Below, piece after piece: positions 34,501-47,555 of a stretch of DNA of 64,000 nt. The notes beneath the pieces were generated by a model. It did not search any database and was not told the origin of the DNA. It was given only the letters and a program-made list of their open reading frames with translations. The stretch comes from Symbiodinium natans. Its lineage: Eukaryota > Sar > Dinophyceae > Suessiales > Symbiodiniaceae. Numbering within the stretch: the first letter of the stretch is position 1; each line of letters starts with the position of its first letter. The position numbers and the translations under genes were made by a program. The stretch covers positions 174,415-238,414 of the forward strand of contig CAJNDS010002371.1 in NCBI GenBank assembly GCA_905221605.1, read 5' to 3'.

Positions 34501-36200
34501 CCTTCAAGACATGCTCAAAGCAAGAACGCACGCGTGCACTTTAAGAACGCTTTGCGAGCTCTCGCGCAGATCGCAGCTATCTCTCTACCCCGCATGCCTG
34601 CACACTACTCTTAAAGGGGTGCATGCTGCCAAGGCTTTCAAGACTGGTCCTTCCCGCTGAATTCCCAAAGTTCGAGTTGCTTCCATGTCGATCTTCAGGG
34701 CTTGAATATGCTTCAGTGCCGCTGCAGAGCGATTCTGCCTTTGCCAGGCGCTTCACAGCACCCTCCAGCTCGTGCAGAACCTCTTCCTTGGTGAGCATGC
34801 GCAGGCTGCCACCTACATCCAGTGTCTGAGCACGTGTCTGGCAACGCCTGCAGCGTTGCCAGATGTGGCCTCAAAGCACCTCGAACCTTACTGTCGACAT
34901 GACACTGTCGGACTGTCGTTGCACAAGGCGCAACATGCATCTTCACTGTTTCACTGTGTCATTTTGCAGAAAGGCGACTTTGCTTTCCATTTGGGGCATG
35001 TCACCCTCCGCGCCACCTGCAAAACTCGGCCCTCACTTGTGTCATCTCGTGTCCCTCGACTAGTAGGCACCGGTTGCCCACCTCCATCATGCGTGCAGCA
35101 CGTGGCCTGAGTCTGACATACCCAGGTGCGATGTGCGCAAAGAAGGAGTCCAAAATAAGCAGTCCTAGTACTTTCCAAGCAAGATCATGTAAAATGTCCA
35201 TCATTCGGTAATCTGGATTGCATGGGCTGCCTGCTGGCACACTCTCATGCCCAGGAGCTGGTGTCTCTTCAGGCTCTTTGTCATTCGGATGCTCTTTTCG
35301 CCTGCGTCGCAGATGGGGTCGAACTCTGACAGGCTAGACTGCTCCGTGTAACGAGACTTGCCTTGATCTTGGCTGCAGAAACGCCCGCAATCCCATCGCA
35401 CAGCCTCCAGCTTCGTCTTTTCACATCCACATCATGTATCTCTTCCCCCAAACAGTTGCGCACCTGTGAGGATCCTCTTTGATGTGTCCCCTCCTCCCGA
35501 CCGAATTCTGAAAGGAACCAGGAGTACTCCCCAAAACAAAATCGGCCCACTATCTTCAAAGACGACCTCGCTGCATGTCCTGGTCTCAGAGATTCTCAGA
35601 GATTCTCAGAGCCTCTTTTCACTCAGCAACCAATAGCAACCCTTCATGACCTTGCCTTCGCTGCAAGCTGGCATGCCAGGCGAGCTATGTGCATTGGCAC
35701 ATTGAGACTGGATCCTTGCTTACTTGTCAAGTGGGTTTGCCTTTGCTCCAGCGATGCATTTTAGCATGAAATGCCGTGGAGCTGTATAAACCGTTGGAAG
35801 GCTGCAACCTGGGACTAGGCAAGAACCGCAAATCTCGCAACTCAATCTTTTCAGGATACCTCACGGCTTGTTCCTAGTCTTCCTTCCGGAAGTGCTGCTG
35901 TGAAGCATTTTGAAGCCACGTGCGTAGTTCAACATGTCTCGACTCCTAACATCGAGCTCAAAGCTCCAGAGATGAAGGTGTAAGTAGGGCTCCCTGAGTG
36001 GCGTTGCTAGCACGCCAAAATGAGGAGCGTCTTGACTCTTGAAGCAACTTGCAGCAGACAGTGGCAAGCGTTTGTCTTCCAAAGCAGTGGGCGCACGAAT
36101 ACTTCGACGCGAGAAGTGGCTCGTCGGCTAGATGTTTATTCAAGCCTTCGCGCTGCAATCGCTGCATCGCGCAGCTGAAGGTGAAAGAGAGTTTGGCGTT
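31540..36200 (-). CDS. Scattered minus-strand exon candidates, unknown gene(s)
   Basis: Five or more short minus-strand stretches look coding: 35230-35400 (SRYTEQSSLSEFDPICDAGE then KSIRMTKSLKRHQ), 34590-34800 (LTKEEVLHELEGAVKRLAKA), 33760-33850 (VQVATSDLTSATVDFKRAV), 32790-32890 (LEQLKALDSPVESDDEDEEP, acidic) and 31545-31630 (GDSCEALKREHQELRKAHGF, helical). They share strand with the kinase upstream of them and have sizes typical of its exons. They could be its 3' part or a separate downstream gene. No domain is recognised, and the plus strand here gives no better reading. Confidence 0.35.
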
Positions 36201-36209
36201 CAAATGCCC

Positions 36210-38740
36210 AAATCCTCATGACAACGCAAAAAACCGGCGCTGCTTCATGCTATCAAAGTCATGCTGTGGTCACAGGAGTCTACTGGCCTCGAAACTCGAG
36301 TGCATCCGCAATCTTGCTGTTGCGGATGCGGCTGCGCAGGTGGCAGAATTAAAAAGGTCATTAACAGCAAATGTCCAGCATCAATCAGAACTCCGCATCC
36401 CAGCCCGGAGACGGATCCTGGGGGCGAAGCTGTGGAGCTGCTGCCAGTATTGCCAGTAGAGGAATGTAGGTAAAGTAGCAGAATGTAGTAGAGTTACGCT
36501 TTCTCTTGTGCAGGAGATGCTATGCCCGGTGGATCTCAACTGGATATATGTCAGGCAATGATGGCCCTGAGAAAGCGTCGCCTCCTACAGTGCAAGTACC
36601 CTTTTCCACTGACAAGAGTATGGCCTGCCAGGGCATCTCTGATGCAGCGCAACGCGCCTCAACAATCGGCAAGGTTGAGTAAGCGCCCAAGGCAGATCTC
36701 GTACCAGCTGCAACTGCAACTTCGAGAGAGAAAACACCCATCACCATGCTTTGCTCGACCGTAGCAGAAATACGGCGGCACCCGCCGTTGCAAAAGGCCG
36801 CCCGCGTCCCCCAGTCAATTTAAGAGGCCACAGTGGCATCAAGAAATGCACAGAGAAGACATGTTTTGAAGGCAGAATATTGTAAAAGAGGAGCAAGCAG
36901 CAAGAACGGAAGAAAGAAGGATCGGTGGACGGATGGACAAAAATTTTTCGTCTCCTTCCACCTTCCCGACTTTGCGTCCACAACCATGCAACACCACAAC
37001 GGCTGACAAGGACCCCAATTCGGGGACTCCTTCTGGGGGCCTGGGGGACCCCCATCCCCTTGCAACTTACCCGGAAGCCTCTTGGAAACACCCTGAACCT
37101 CCTGGACCGGGCCCGGTTGCCGAGGCGGTGCGTGCAAGCGTATGCATGTTTCAAAGTTACAATGTCCTAAGCCCAAAGTCGGCCCTGACGAGCTTTTCAT
37201 TGTTTACACAAGCAAGAGCGAGAGAGAAGGGAAGAGATCTGCAAACTAGCAATCGCAGGACAGCGCAACTTTAGGGCGGAGAGCTTCTTGAACGCCACTA
37301 GCACGTTCTGAAATTGTCAGTCAAGAGGATGACGTCACAACAGTCCCATGCTCCTAAAGCCGGAAGGCTTTAGGGCGTTGGAGAGGGAAAGATTCAAGAC
37401 CCCGGAAAGTGCTAGGTTGGGACAAGGCTTGCATGTTGGATCCGGTACCCGAAGACAGTGATGTTGCTGTTAATGAAAATTGGACACACCATAAGATAAG
37501 AACCGAAAAAACTGTGCGACCAACAGGGTGGACGAATTCACTCTGCATCCGGTGTGACAGATGTACACCGGTTGTTGAGGTTGACCCTTCACATCGCAGA
37601 TCGCAGGTGAGTGCTACCATGCCTTTGTCAGTCTTCGCCCTTGTAAGTCACAGGAACTATTGGCAAGAAAGTTGTCATCAACGCACTGCACAAGAAAAGT
37701 ATGCGCCTCCTCTTCTTCCATTGTGGGCAGGCTCTCCCCGACCGACTGTGAGACAGGCTGGTGTTTGTCCTGGCTGAATTGTTCTTTGCGAGCTGCTGTC
37801 GGAAAAAGAGTGGAAAGGTGACGACCCTGATCTAGAAAGACCGAGGATCTGCAGGCATGCGACAGTCCTCGGCATAAATCTCCATTGTCGGGACATAAGG
37901 GGGCTCGTACTCACGACACAGGAGCTTTTCCCAGCCTTTGTTTTCAAGAAACTTCAAAACGGCTAACCGCGAACTCCCTCAGTGGTATGCAGATGCACAT
38001 AGATGCACTCAGGAGCACGCACAGGGCTTTGAAGAAAGGATGCGCCTTCATCTTCGCGTAGCCTTCCATGGCTTGGAGCTCAGCTGGTCGTTGATGGTCG
38101 CTAGTTCATGCTCACTGGAAAAAAGTCTCTGAGACACCTTCGTGCCTTCGTGTCCTGCACCCGGACGTCTTTTCGGGTCTCGGGACAAGAGGCCGCGAAG
38201 CAGGCCTTGCATCATGCGGAATCATGCGACTACTTCCGACTTTTGAAGCCCTGATCCTGGCACCTTCCTCCTATGCCTTCCTTTTTTGAACTTCAACTGT
38301 ATTGGCCTCCTTTAGCTCAAGAACTTGCTCTCAAAGTCAAGGTGCAAAGGATCGTTTCAACTTGCTGTGCGCTATGCTCTTTAATCGCTTCTACATGGGT
38401 TCTGTTGTCGAGACGCCCGCCAAGCGGGCTGTCTTAGAGATAATGCCACAACTGAAGTCCATTAGGTGGCTCCCTCTGCTCAGGCTGCACATTGATTTCA
38501 GAAGACATGTCAATAAGACATGTCCATGTGCAATGTGACCGCTATGGAATTCCAAAACGAGCACAGCACGCACAGAATAGACATGAAAGTGCATGCTATA
38601 CCATGCCAACTCCACTCGGCGAAGCCTTGCGAGCGCTAACAGTTTAACACCACATCCAACGAAGACTGGTTCACTTGGGGCAGCAGCCCATGGTCTCCTC
38701 TGCCATCGGTTGCTTGTAGAACCTCAGCCATGGTTAAATT
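36210..38740. other. Intergenic or intronic stretch
   Basis: Weak coding-like fragments occur on both strands (minus 36530-36740, plus 37409-37600) but none has a motif. No repeats are recognised. Confidence 0.4.
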
Positions 38741-38784
38741 AAAGATGCCACACAAAGTTTGAGCTGCAAGCCGCCAGTTCAAGT

Positions 38785-40585
38785 AAGACGACCACCATTC
38801 TGGAAATCGCAATGGTGCCCGCAATATTTGGTGAAAAATCCTTGCATGCAGTTACAGGGAAACCATGTGCAACCAAAGGCACTGCCATATCATGTATGCA
38901 GACACATGCAGACTGTGCCTTGCGCCTGCACGCCTCGAACCCTTCCAACTGGAAGCTGAGGGAATGGCTGGCCACGGTTGTTGCAGTTGCTGGCAAACGG
39001 GAACTGACCAATGACCTCTGTGCAAATCGAAGAACGATGAAAAATGTACAACATACAATACCTTTCAGGCTGGGCATGACTGAGCCTTCCGCAAACTCGT
39101 AAAGGCAGATGCCCAGGCTCCATAAATCTGCCACGGTGCTATTCCCCTGCGCTGCAGAGTGATGCAGGTGTGGACAATCCGATGTCCAGTTCGGAGAACA
39201 TGCCTTGCCCAGCACCATCTCGGGCGCCATGAAAACTGGGGTGCCCTGGCCCCACCAAAGTTGACAGGTGATTCGTTTCAGCCGTTCTTGACCGCGGCAT
39301 GCAACACCTCACCTCTGTGTTGTGCGTTGTGTGAGCCGAACTGCATGGGCAACGTTTTCGGCCAATCTTCCTCTGCTTCTTTAAAGTTGTCCTGGGGTTC
39401 GAAGGTTAGAGACATTTAGAGACGAAAGGCATCGCAAGGCCTTCAGAGGCCCGAATCTGGTGTTCGTGATGCGCTGTGCGATGCCGAAATCGATCAGCTT
39501 GAGGTATCCCTGCGGCTGCGACAAGACATGGAAAAAAGACATGTGGAAAGGCGCACAACAGTCTGCAACAGTGTGCAACCCTCAAGGTAGTGAGGAGAGC
39601 GCCTGCTGGTCAATCAAGCAGTTCTCACTCTTGAGATCAAGGTAAGCAATGCCTGCCCACTGTGCAAGAGCAGACTCACACAATGTCAGGCCTACAGCCT
39701 ACAGCTGAGAAGCACACGCCGAGAATGCAGAAACTCCAGTGCAAGAACCATGCATCCGGTGTAGAACAACGCCTGCGCGGTGCACAGCGAAGACTCATCT
39801 GCTGCAAGGGATGTCTGAGGATCGGCCTGAGGCAACAATACACGATTACTGAGACTTGTGCCTGCCAGTGGTTCAGCAACCCCAGTGCATCCAGTGCATC
39901 CAGCAGCTCACCTTGGTGCCGACTTAGCGGACGTAGCGGACTCAGCACACGGAGGGCTTCGCAAGTAGAGCGTCACATGGAAGAACTCGTCCATGGTGTC
40001 AGAACATGCATGATATTGTAGAGGGGCGTAGGATGTTGCGATGGTCAAAATAGACAACATGCGTGTCTTCCATGCCGACAGCCGACAGGTTCAAAACTAA
40101 GATTTGCGCCGCCGGTCACCAACTCGGTGAGAAAGTAAACGGATCTCCTCCAGCGCTGCGCAGGCACTCACACCATGAAGTCGCGCCGAGTCATGCGACT
40201 GGATCACGAAAGCCAAGCAGCTCGTTGCGGAATGACCGAACGAACTTGACGATGAATGGGTGGTCAACCTCGCTCGGTCGTCGGATCAATCCGTACCCAG
40301 CAATGAACAATAAAGCCGCCAGGGTCACGGCCTCTTTCAGAATGCCAAGCTCAGACAGCAAAGCATCTTGCATGTTCTTTTCTACCACATCACGCTTCCG
40401 GACGCATTTCAAGGCATACCTGGCCCGAAACGACACCGATTTGACAGGCAACGGCAGACACCGAAGTGAAGAAGTGAAGCGGGCGATCCTGACTTCCGTC
40501 CTCTTGGCTCGGACCATCTTCACAATTCCAAAGCCGCCTCGACCGATGACCCGCACAAACCTTACGAGCTCAAGGTGCTGGACGG
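38785..40585 (-). CDS. Protein kinase domain of a PKG-like kinase (exons)
   Basis: Minus-strand exons give the kinase subdomains in order. 40500-40582 has FVRVIGRGGFGIVKMVRAK (glycine loop). 40340-40416 has YALKCVRKRDVV with the ATP-binding Lys. 40205-40262 has EVDHPFIVKFVRSFRNE, and 40095-40145 SVYFLTELVTGG (hinge). 39600-39660 has GIAYLDLKSENCLID (catalytic loop), and 39455-39525 YLKLIDFGIAQRI (DFG). 39190-39245 has GTPVFMAPEMVLGK (APE), 39075-39145 ADLWSLGICLYEFAEG, 38945-39015 GQFPFASNCNNRG and 38785-38830 APLRFPEWW. It phosphorylates Ser/Thr, and the LRFPEW ending and context fit the PKG/AGC group. The usual HRD is replaced by YLD, keeping the catalytic Asp. Exon limits are approximate, and the αE segment and C-terminal tail are not secure. 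Confidence 0.85.
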
Positions 40586-40869
40586 CTCTGACCGTTGCTG
40601 ATTGTTGGCAAGTTAGTGACAGGTATTGGCATCGTCCGCAGCGAAAGCAAGGCAAAGGCTCGAGGTCTTTGAAAGTCAAAGCTGTGTCCTCCAGTGCTTT
40701 GCAGCAAGTAACAGTCCCTGCACAAACCTTGAGAAAACACCAATGCAGGAAGGGACCACAATGTCCTGGAGAGAGATCCTGTCTTTGAGGTAGTCCAGGC
40801 ACGGCCCTTGCCTGCAGTTTCCAAGACGTGGACTGGCACTTCAGCTACTTAATGCGTTACTTTGAGAAG

Positions 40870-41595
40870 TGCCCGGCATAATCTCCTGGAAGGTCCCCTC
40901 GCCCATTTTCCACAGCTCGGTGTCCTGATACGACGGCATAGCACGGTCAAACTGAAAATGGCCTCCACATGTCTGCTACCGTTCCTCCAGAGCGGTGATG
41001 CTGGCACTGCGAACTTCGCTTCCCAGCAAGGCGCGTTCTCCGAAATAGTCCGGATGGCCCAACCTTGAAAGCGACTCATAAAACACACGATGGAAACAAG
41101 CTTCCTCCGGCCCCATAGTGGCGTGCCAGGGAAGAGGCCTGCGCTTGCGACGGCCATCGATCTCCACGCTAACAGCGCCCTTTCGGATGATGTAGAAGTG
41201 CCTTGGCAAGGCGCAGCGCACAGAGAGTCAGGTAGTGAGGTAGAGCAGCAGAAGGCTCTGACGTTCCTTGGTCACCTTGCGAAAACACCTTTGCTAAAGG
41301 TGGAGCCATCCACAAGGCTCTGCACGACAGCGGGCTGCAATGGGCTGCAGGCGCGATCGCCACTCTTGACGGTTTGAATCTCCAACGCGCGTGCCAAACC
41401 TCGAAAGCAGAGGTGACCAACTGAACCGAAGAAACTTGGCATCAGGTTTGCTTCGCGTGCTTGCAGCTTAACGATAGTTCTTTGAAAAGAAACCGCGCCA
41501 AAAGGATGCGTCAAGACTGCAGATTCATAAGGCCCTGGCGCTGAAGTTGCTGCTTGGACAGCGTAGCGAAAACGAAAACAGAGCGAAGACTGCGG
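40870..41595 (-). CDS. Cyclic-nucleotide-binding domain C of the PKG-like gene
   Basis: Exons on the minus strand: 41530-41590 FVFATLSKQQLQ (entry helix), 41270-41310 AKVFSQGDQGT, 41090-41205 RHFYIIRKGAVSVEIDGRR, 40990-41065 DYFGERALLGSEVRSASITA and 40875-40935 ELWKMGEGTFQEIM. FGERALL...R.A is the phosphate-binding cassette: the Glu contacts the ribose and the Arg the cyclic phosphate, both present, so ligand binding is likely. The domain directly precedes the kinase, where it would gate activity. Confidence 0.8.
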
Positions 41596-41659
41596 ACCTT
41601 CCACATTGGCAAACTTGTGCCAACATCCCGTAACTGTCGTAACCTGTTGCGAGAAAGAA

Positions 41660-44600
41660 GAGTGATCCAGCCTTGCCTTGCTGTCCTGCTCCAAGGCTCC
41701 GTCAAAGTCGTTAAACGCCAGGATGCTATCCAAATCCTCCCAAGTATAAGATAATTATGGAGAAGGTGAAATGGTATCTGTTGCACAAGTCCGTCCTCCC
41801 CTCGCCAAACTGCCAGCTTGGAATCTGCGAGCGCTTGGAGCTTCAGTGGCGCTTGCCTTGGATACGTAGGTCTCTCGTGCGTCAAGGACTCTTGTCTGCT
41901 TGAAAGCATTTACCAAGATTCAGGCAGCTGCTCATTCGGCATGCTCAGCATACACAGATCAGACCTTTGCTGAGTGAACTGTCGCAGTCCTACCTTTTCA
42001 ACAACGAAGGTTTCTTGGACGAACGCAAGCCAAATAACAGAGCCGGCACTTGTGGCAGCAACCCATCCAAGCCCAGCGCGAAGCGCCCAACAATTGCCGA
42101 GGGCCAGTCTCTAGATTCCTGGAGTGTCAAGTTATGGCATGACACTTGCAGCAGTACGCAGTGCAAGTGCTGTGCATGCGGCAGTTGAATCTCTCCATTC
42201 ACCGCCACAATGACACGAACATCCTGCATTTCAAGCTCAGTTCGGCACAAGATGGCACAAGCAAACAGGCTTCTGCCACTAGCCGGACAGAGTGCCGCTC
42301 TAGCTGATGCAGAAACTCAAACACACTCGCAGCTGACCTCCCAGCTGGCTTCGGAACCTGCACTCAAAGCAACACTCAGCGTGCAAACTCTCAAATGCGT
42401 CTATAGAGAGCTGAGCGGCCTTTGGGCAGACATCGGATCTGGCATGCGCTGGCAATGGCTTCCCGGTGCTCTTGGTGGAGCCGAGAGAAGTCCTCCATGT
42501 TGCTTTTGCTTTACCTACCAAGGGCAGGCCTAAGAAGTGCGCGGTGGAGCTTCCGCGGCCTCATGCTGTGCCAGCACGTAGAGGACCCCGTTCCTCACCA
42601 GAACCTTCAGAATCAAACGCGCGCTGGTCGGCACTCAGCAGTATTTACCCAAGTATGCATTGCGCTGAATGAATGGACTGCCCCAAGAAATGCGCAAGGC
42701 ACTCGCGCTGACTTGCAACTCGACACAAACAGTTGTCAACTACCTGCCTGCTGCAACCTGCTGCCAAACAGTGTGTCCAACAGGATGCGTTTCAGAACGA
42801 GTGTCCTTGGCGAATTCCGGCTGCAATCGGCTACAATGCTACGACGCTACAACGCTACAAGGTTAGCTGCAAGAGGTGCTGAAGAAGCCGCCAAGATCGG
42901 CAAAATGAAAAAATCGCAATGGGTCTGGCCGTGCAAGCCAATGTGAGCACTGTCAAGCGTCAAGCCAAGTAGGATCAAACGATATCAAACCGGAACAGGT
43001 TTGGAAACTGGAACCCGAATAAACAGCACATGATGCACGTGAGGGCTTAACATCCTACCCTGATCCTACCGTATGCCAGCTGAGCTATGGGCTCAACCGC
43101 TGTGGCCGCAGTCAAGCTAGTTGGCTGCTCAAAGGCAAGCTCGTCCTGCATGCGATGTTCCCATCCCTAACAAAAATTTACAGCCAGCCAAATTGCGAAG
43201 CGGAATTTCGCAAGGGTGCGTTGAACCAGAGGCCAAGAAACCATAAGGCAACTGAGATCGTCCATACTTAGGTTCTTGTCGCCTCGGGGCGTAGTAAGCT
43301 GTGGGCAACAGGCCTGTTAGATTTGTGAAATCAGGGCATGGTGAAGTGGTCTCCCTTTGAGGATTAAAACTGTAGAACTCAAAAACCCCATATGATCAAG
43401 GATCCAGAGCTTTCAAAACCTTGTCCGCCATCATGCAGTTTGGGCGTATCGCTTGGAGACTGAGTCTTCAACATGAAGCTGGATATCAAGTCCTGGAACA
43501 AGAGTGCGCGGGCGCCCATCAAGTAGAACCTGGATCAGGCGTGCGATACATAGGGTCAGAGACACCTATAGTCACCAGGCCTGGGAACTTTGCCAATCTT
43601 CAGTCCTCCTGACCTCGACTCATTTCGATATCCAAGGGCTGGCTCAAACTTTGGCGAGGCATTGTTGGCAAGAGGATTGTTTGGGACGCTTTACGTGCCA
43701 AACTTGCAGGACATGAATCGCTGTTTGCATGCGCTTTCTGCTGAGGGCCCCACGTTGATTCTACTTCACCACTGTATAGGATTTGAACCTGGCACGGGTC
43801 GGGTAAAGTGTTGCGTCGTGCGCTCCGATGGCCACATCAATTTGAACAGTACGAGTCACCTCATCTGGCAAGTCCCCTTCCTGGAGGATTAGGTCCCCTG
43901 GCTTGCAAGTACAGACCAGCAGACTGCACAAGTACGCACGGCACAACTCGTGGACATGGCATTTCAGTATCGGGTCGGCCTGGCTTGAAGGCTTTCATCT
44001 CGACCTACAGGACAGCATGGCACAAAACGATCACAGAAGTCTGGGGATGCCCTCAAGGTCTTCCGTGCAAATTTGCGTTCTGAATCACCCAATACATTCA
44101 TACATGGAATGTGATTGTCAGTACGCACCTGGGGCCCAAAGTACACCCTCTGACATCTTTCCCTAGTCACGACTTGATTCCTTTACAACGGTTCTTCTGC
44201 GCGGACGGTACGTACGTGTACGGACGATGTGGCCTCACAATGTCAAGTCCCTCATCGGTTCACGCTTTCAGCAGGCCGTTACGTCGCAACGCGACTTAGG
44301 AGCAGTAGATGTAGCAGATGGGCGGGACTTGGGGTTGGGAAAGCTTTGAAAGGCCAACGTCTCAATTGATGAGAAGTTCATTGGAGTTCCTCGTCATGGT
44401 CGCAGGTCGAGAGCTCCCAGCGCACAGCTGTGACTTGCAGGGGATCTTGCTGAAGTTGACATGCTTCGTCTTTTTGAGCTGGGTGCTGTGGGCACTTCCA
44501 CCGGTCTGCGGATCTGAGCTTTGCGCTGCACTGTCCCTCTGCGAACACAGCACAGAGTGCGCAGCATCTACTAGACAAGCGAGATGAAACAAGGAACCTT

Positions 44601-44990
44601 CAAGTCTGCGTAAACAATCACGTGATTACATTACCAGATCTGTGCCCGCCTGGTCATAGAGGCTTTGAAGCTGAAATCCATTGAGGCCAGACCTCAGCAT
44701 GTGCAATGAATCAACATGCGCAGCACGAACGAAGAGCAGGTGCCCGCGCAGGATCTCGCACTGATTCGAGTTGAGCACCTGTGGCACATGCAGACATGCC
44801 TGAAGTGTGCAGCCAAAACGAAGCAATGCATACTACAGTAAATATTAGGCCGCACTGTGTCCCACCTCATCCATAGCTTCGACGACCGCACGTCTCATCT
44901 GTTCGTACTGCTGTCGAAGTAGCTCCCGGACCTGATTGACCAACTCTATGGAGAAATTCTTCCGAATGCAGCAAGCCTGCACATCGTGCT
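41660..44990 (-). CDS. Cyclic-nucleotide-binding domain B and linkers of the PKG-like gene
   Basis: Exons: 44880-44990 NFSIELVNQVRELLRQQYEQ (helical linker), 44640-44800 with VPQVLNSNQCEILRGHL, 43865-43925 CKPGDLILQEGDLPDEV (β2-β3 turn of the fold), 42180-42245 DVRVIVAVNGEIQLP, 41785-41900 with LKLQALADSKLAVWRGED, and 41660-41760 EDLDSILAFNDFDGALEQDS, which resembles the linker between domains in alveolate PKGs. The phosphate-binding Glu-Arg cassette is not clear in this domain (a reading ESLTHERPTYPRQA at 41860-41900 is a candidate), so binding may be lost. Introns of up to 1.6 kb separate the exons. Confidence 0.65.
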
Positions 44991-45039
44991 ACAAACAAGG
45001 AAAGGCGACTCTCAGCTCGTGTCTTGCATGCCTGCCATG

Positions 45040-46235
45040 CCGTAGGCGCGTGAACCTCGAGTAATCACGGGCCTCTCTCCACAGCTGACAGCTGGAAGAC
45101 TCAGTGGATGTGCGTCGACCGGTAGAGAATCTACACATTACTGTATGGTTTCTTTTGGGAGCACTTGAGAGCATGGAACATGGTAGGTTCACCAAGACTT
45201 GACTGAAGATTTGGCAAGTCACGCAAGCCAGACCGAAACAGAACAGCCAGCCTCAAGTAACGCAACCATCAACAGGTCTAGCTGTCTAGCCATGCCCACT
45301 CCCATCCTTAAAGCGCCTGCACAATATGAGTCTCAGACTGGCTTACTGTCTGTGCTTTACCCACCCTGAGTTCCGCACATCCGTGGGCGCAGACCTGGCC
45401 CAAACCAGGTAAAATCAATCGGGCAGCAAAGGGGGCTCATGCTGGACTCGTTTAGGACTCGTCCGGGGCTCCAGGCTGTGGCACTCCGCTCTCCATGGAG
45501 CAGGAGCACACTTTCACCGAATGAAGAGCCAGGCCTGACGCCAAGTATCTATCTGCCAGTTCTCGCTGCCACGATTAGCCAAATGTATGCCAAATGTCAC
45601 AATTTGTCACTCTCGGATCAGCTCTCATCTCATCAATGTCTCATCATAGACAACTCGCAGAGTCGCTGTGAAACCCAGCGAGTCTCTGGCCCGATGTAGC
45701 GGCTGGGACTGTCGTCCTTGATGACATAGAAGTCCCCCTGCGCAACCACGTAGAAGTGTGTACCTAGCGTCCAGCGCTTCCAGCGCGTTGAGCGTTCAGA
45801 CTTCGGCCAAACTCAAACTCGAGCTCATCTCAGCAGGGCTTTGGCGCACCGTCGGTGTCTCCCTGACGCACAACCTTCTCACCCGGCTGGAACTCGTACA
45901 CTTCCATTTCCTATGCCGAAGGGCACACGCCACGAGCTGGGAGGCTCTGAACATGCATGAAGAAGCTTGTGCAAGCCAGTCAGCTAAATCAATAACACTC
46001 ATGCCCTCATGCCACCCATTCCAGCCTCGATGAGGCAACGCAGTGCATCGTCATCGAAGGTCTCAAAGAAGGCGAGGTTGCCTTTCACAAGACTCGAGCA
46101 GGCTGCGCACGTGAAGACTGTCACCAAATTTCACAGGGAGTGTCACACGAAGTGTCAGAGACTCACAGATACGAGCCCCGAGGGCCGAACGCAAGGTACG
46201 ACGAAGCAGCTCTGTGTCTTTGACCGCACCTGCAA
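45040..46235 (-). CDS. Cyclic-nucleotide-binding domain A of the PKG-like gene
   Basis: Exons: 46170-46232 VKDTELLRRTLRSAL, 46010-46080 NLAFFETFDDDALRCLIEA, 45835-45905 VYEFQPGEKVVRQGDTDG, 45680-45770 GTHFYVVAQGDFYVIKDDS, 45450-45550 SSFGESVLLLHGERSATAW and 45045-45110 QLWREARDYSRF. Read together they make a complete cyclic-nucleotide-binding fold with an intact FGES...R.A phosphate cassette. The boundaries fall at AG acceptors where checked. This is the first of three such domains. Apicomplexan PKGs have four, so a further one may be missing or too diverged. Confidence 0.85.
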
Positions 46236-46479
46236 CCTAGGGGTGTCACGGGGTGTCATGCGGTGGTGGGATTTCCCGATGATGCAGAATGCCCGCAAAC
46301 TCCAGACAATCCGAGGCTCAATGTGGCTGGCCAGGTCTGCTTCCGGATTGCCATTGTCGGCTGAAGAACACATTTCTAGAGCCAAGGGGACCTCAAGGAT
46401 GAGAAACTGTGAGCAACTGTGAGCGCAGATCGACAGAGATTTACACAAGAGTCACAAGAGGATCGAGCGTTGGCATCTG

Positions 46480-47385
46480 CACTGCCTACTTGCACCAGGC
46501 GTTCCTCTCTGGCTTGTCGCTGAGCCTCCGTTGCGCACGAGTCACGCCATACTCCATTGGGGTGCACTGCTGGCACTGCTGATAATACTCAGCAACGGGC
46601 ATTCAGCTTCACTCGCTCGGAAATCTCGCGCTCAATCCCAGCTTCCATGGTGGCCTGGCAGAAAGGAGTGAGGGCGAGGGAATTCGACTTCGGCAGGTCA
46701 TGACTTAAAGCTAGATGCCATGAGCAGTGATGCATGCAGCATGCGTCCTCCCCATTCCTTTCCTGAACATAGCTGAACACACAACTCCCGTATACCCCAC
46801 GAGGATCAGTCGACCGTAGCACGCCTGCACTGCCCGGAGCATGCTCGGTATGGGTTGTTCGGTGAGACAGGTATGGTTTTCTCTCCACTTTTGCTTCTTC
46901 TTCTCCTTCTTCTCCATCTCCACAGTGGAGAATACCCCCAAACTTTCCATTCTTTCTTCGGGAGGCTTCAGGTGAAGGTCGCCCCTGCCCCGGGCGCACT
47001 GGGCGCACCTCAGCTTGCGAGTGGACAGCGTGAGACTGTGTGAGGTTGTCAGAGGAGCAGCCTTCTTCTGTTTCTCCACAGCGGAGACGGTCCTCCCTCT
47101 CTGTCGCTCTCGGCGCTTTTACCTCATGGGGCCTCGGGGGAGAACCCCCGCGCAGTTCGCGCCCGCCCGTGTCCGGTGGAGACTGGCGGGTCTGAAAGCG
47201 GGCGGCCCCTCTCGCTCTCTCCCGCTCTCCCTCCCTCCTGCACAGGTCGGAAAACACTGGAGCGTTGGGCTGGAACTTAAACGTGCAGGCATGATGCAGG
47301 CTACAAGGTGCTTGGCCACTTGGCCATGGTAGGCCTCCTGTCCGAACTTGTCGTTCAGCAGGGCATCAGCAGCCATGTCCTGCTC
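46480..47385 (-). CDS. N-terminal exons upstream of the cNMP domains
   Basis: Three short minus-strand exons look coding: 47325-47385 QEQDMAADALLNDKFGQEAY, 46595-46655 ATMEAGIEREISERVKLN and 46485-46555 SCATEAQRQAREERLVQ, the last followed by a GTAGGC donor. They are charged and probably helical, as in the dimerisation region of PKGs, but no zipper is proven. They bridge the module array (47.5 kb upward) and the kinase gene, so they belong to one or the other. A purine-strand asymmetric stretch at 46.89-46.92 kb is intronic. Confidence 0.5.
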
Positions 47386-47555
47386 TTGCGATGCAGTGGT
47401 CTTCAAGATTGGTCTCGAGTCTCAAGCTCGAAAAAGCTGACAGGGCCGAAATGCAGATCCCTCCCCCAACTACTTCCGCATATGTAACCACTCGGCATTT
47501 CAAGAACCTTAGGTGCTGTAAGGTCACATTCTGCCCTGGGCTGGCCCTCAGACTC

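Noticed and set aside
43030-43105. Minus-strand tRNA-like A box (TAGCTCAGCTGG)
   Set aside because: No anticodon stem, T arm or matching acceptor stem can be drawn at the right spacing.
43775-43800. Minus-strand T-arm-like AGGTTCAAATCCT
   Set aside because: Isolated, with no D or anticodon arm upstream. It lies in the intron next to a cNMP-domain exon.
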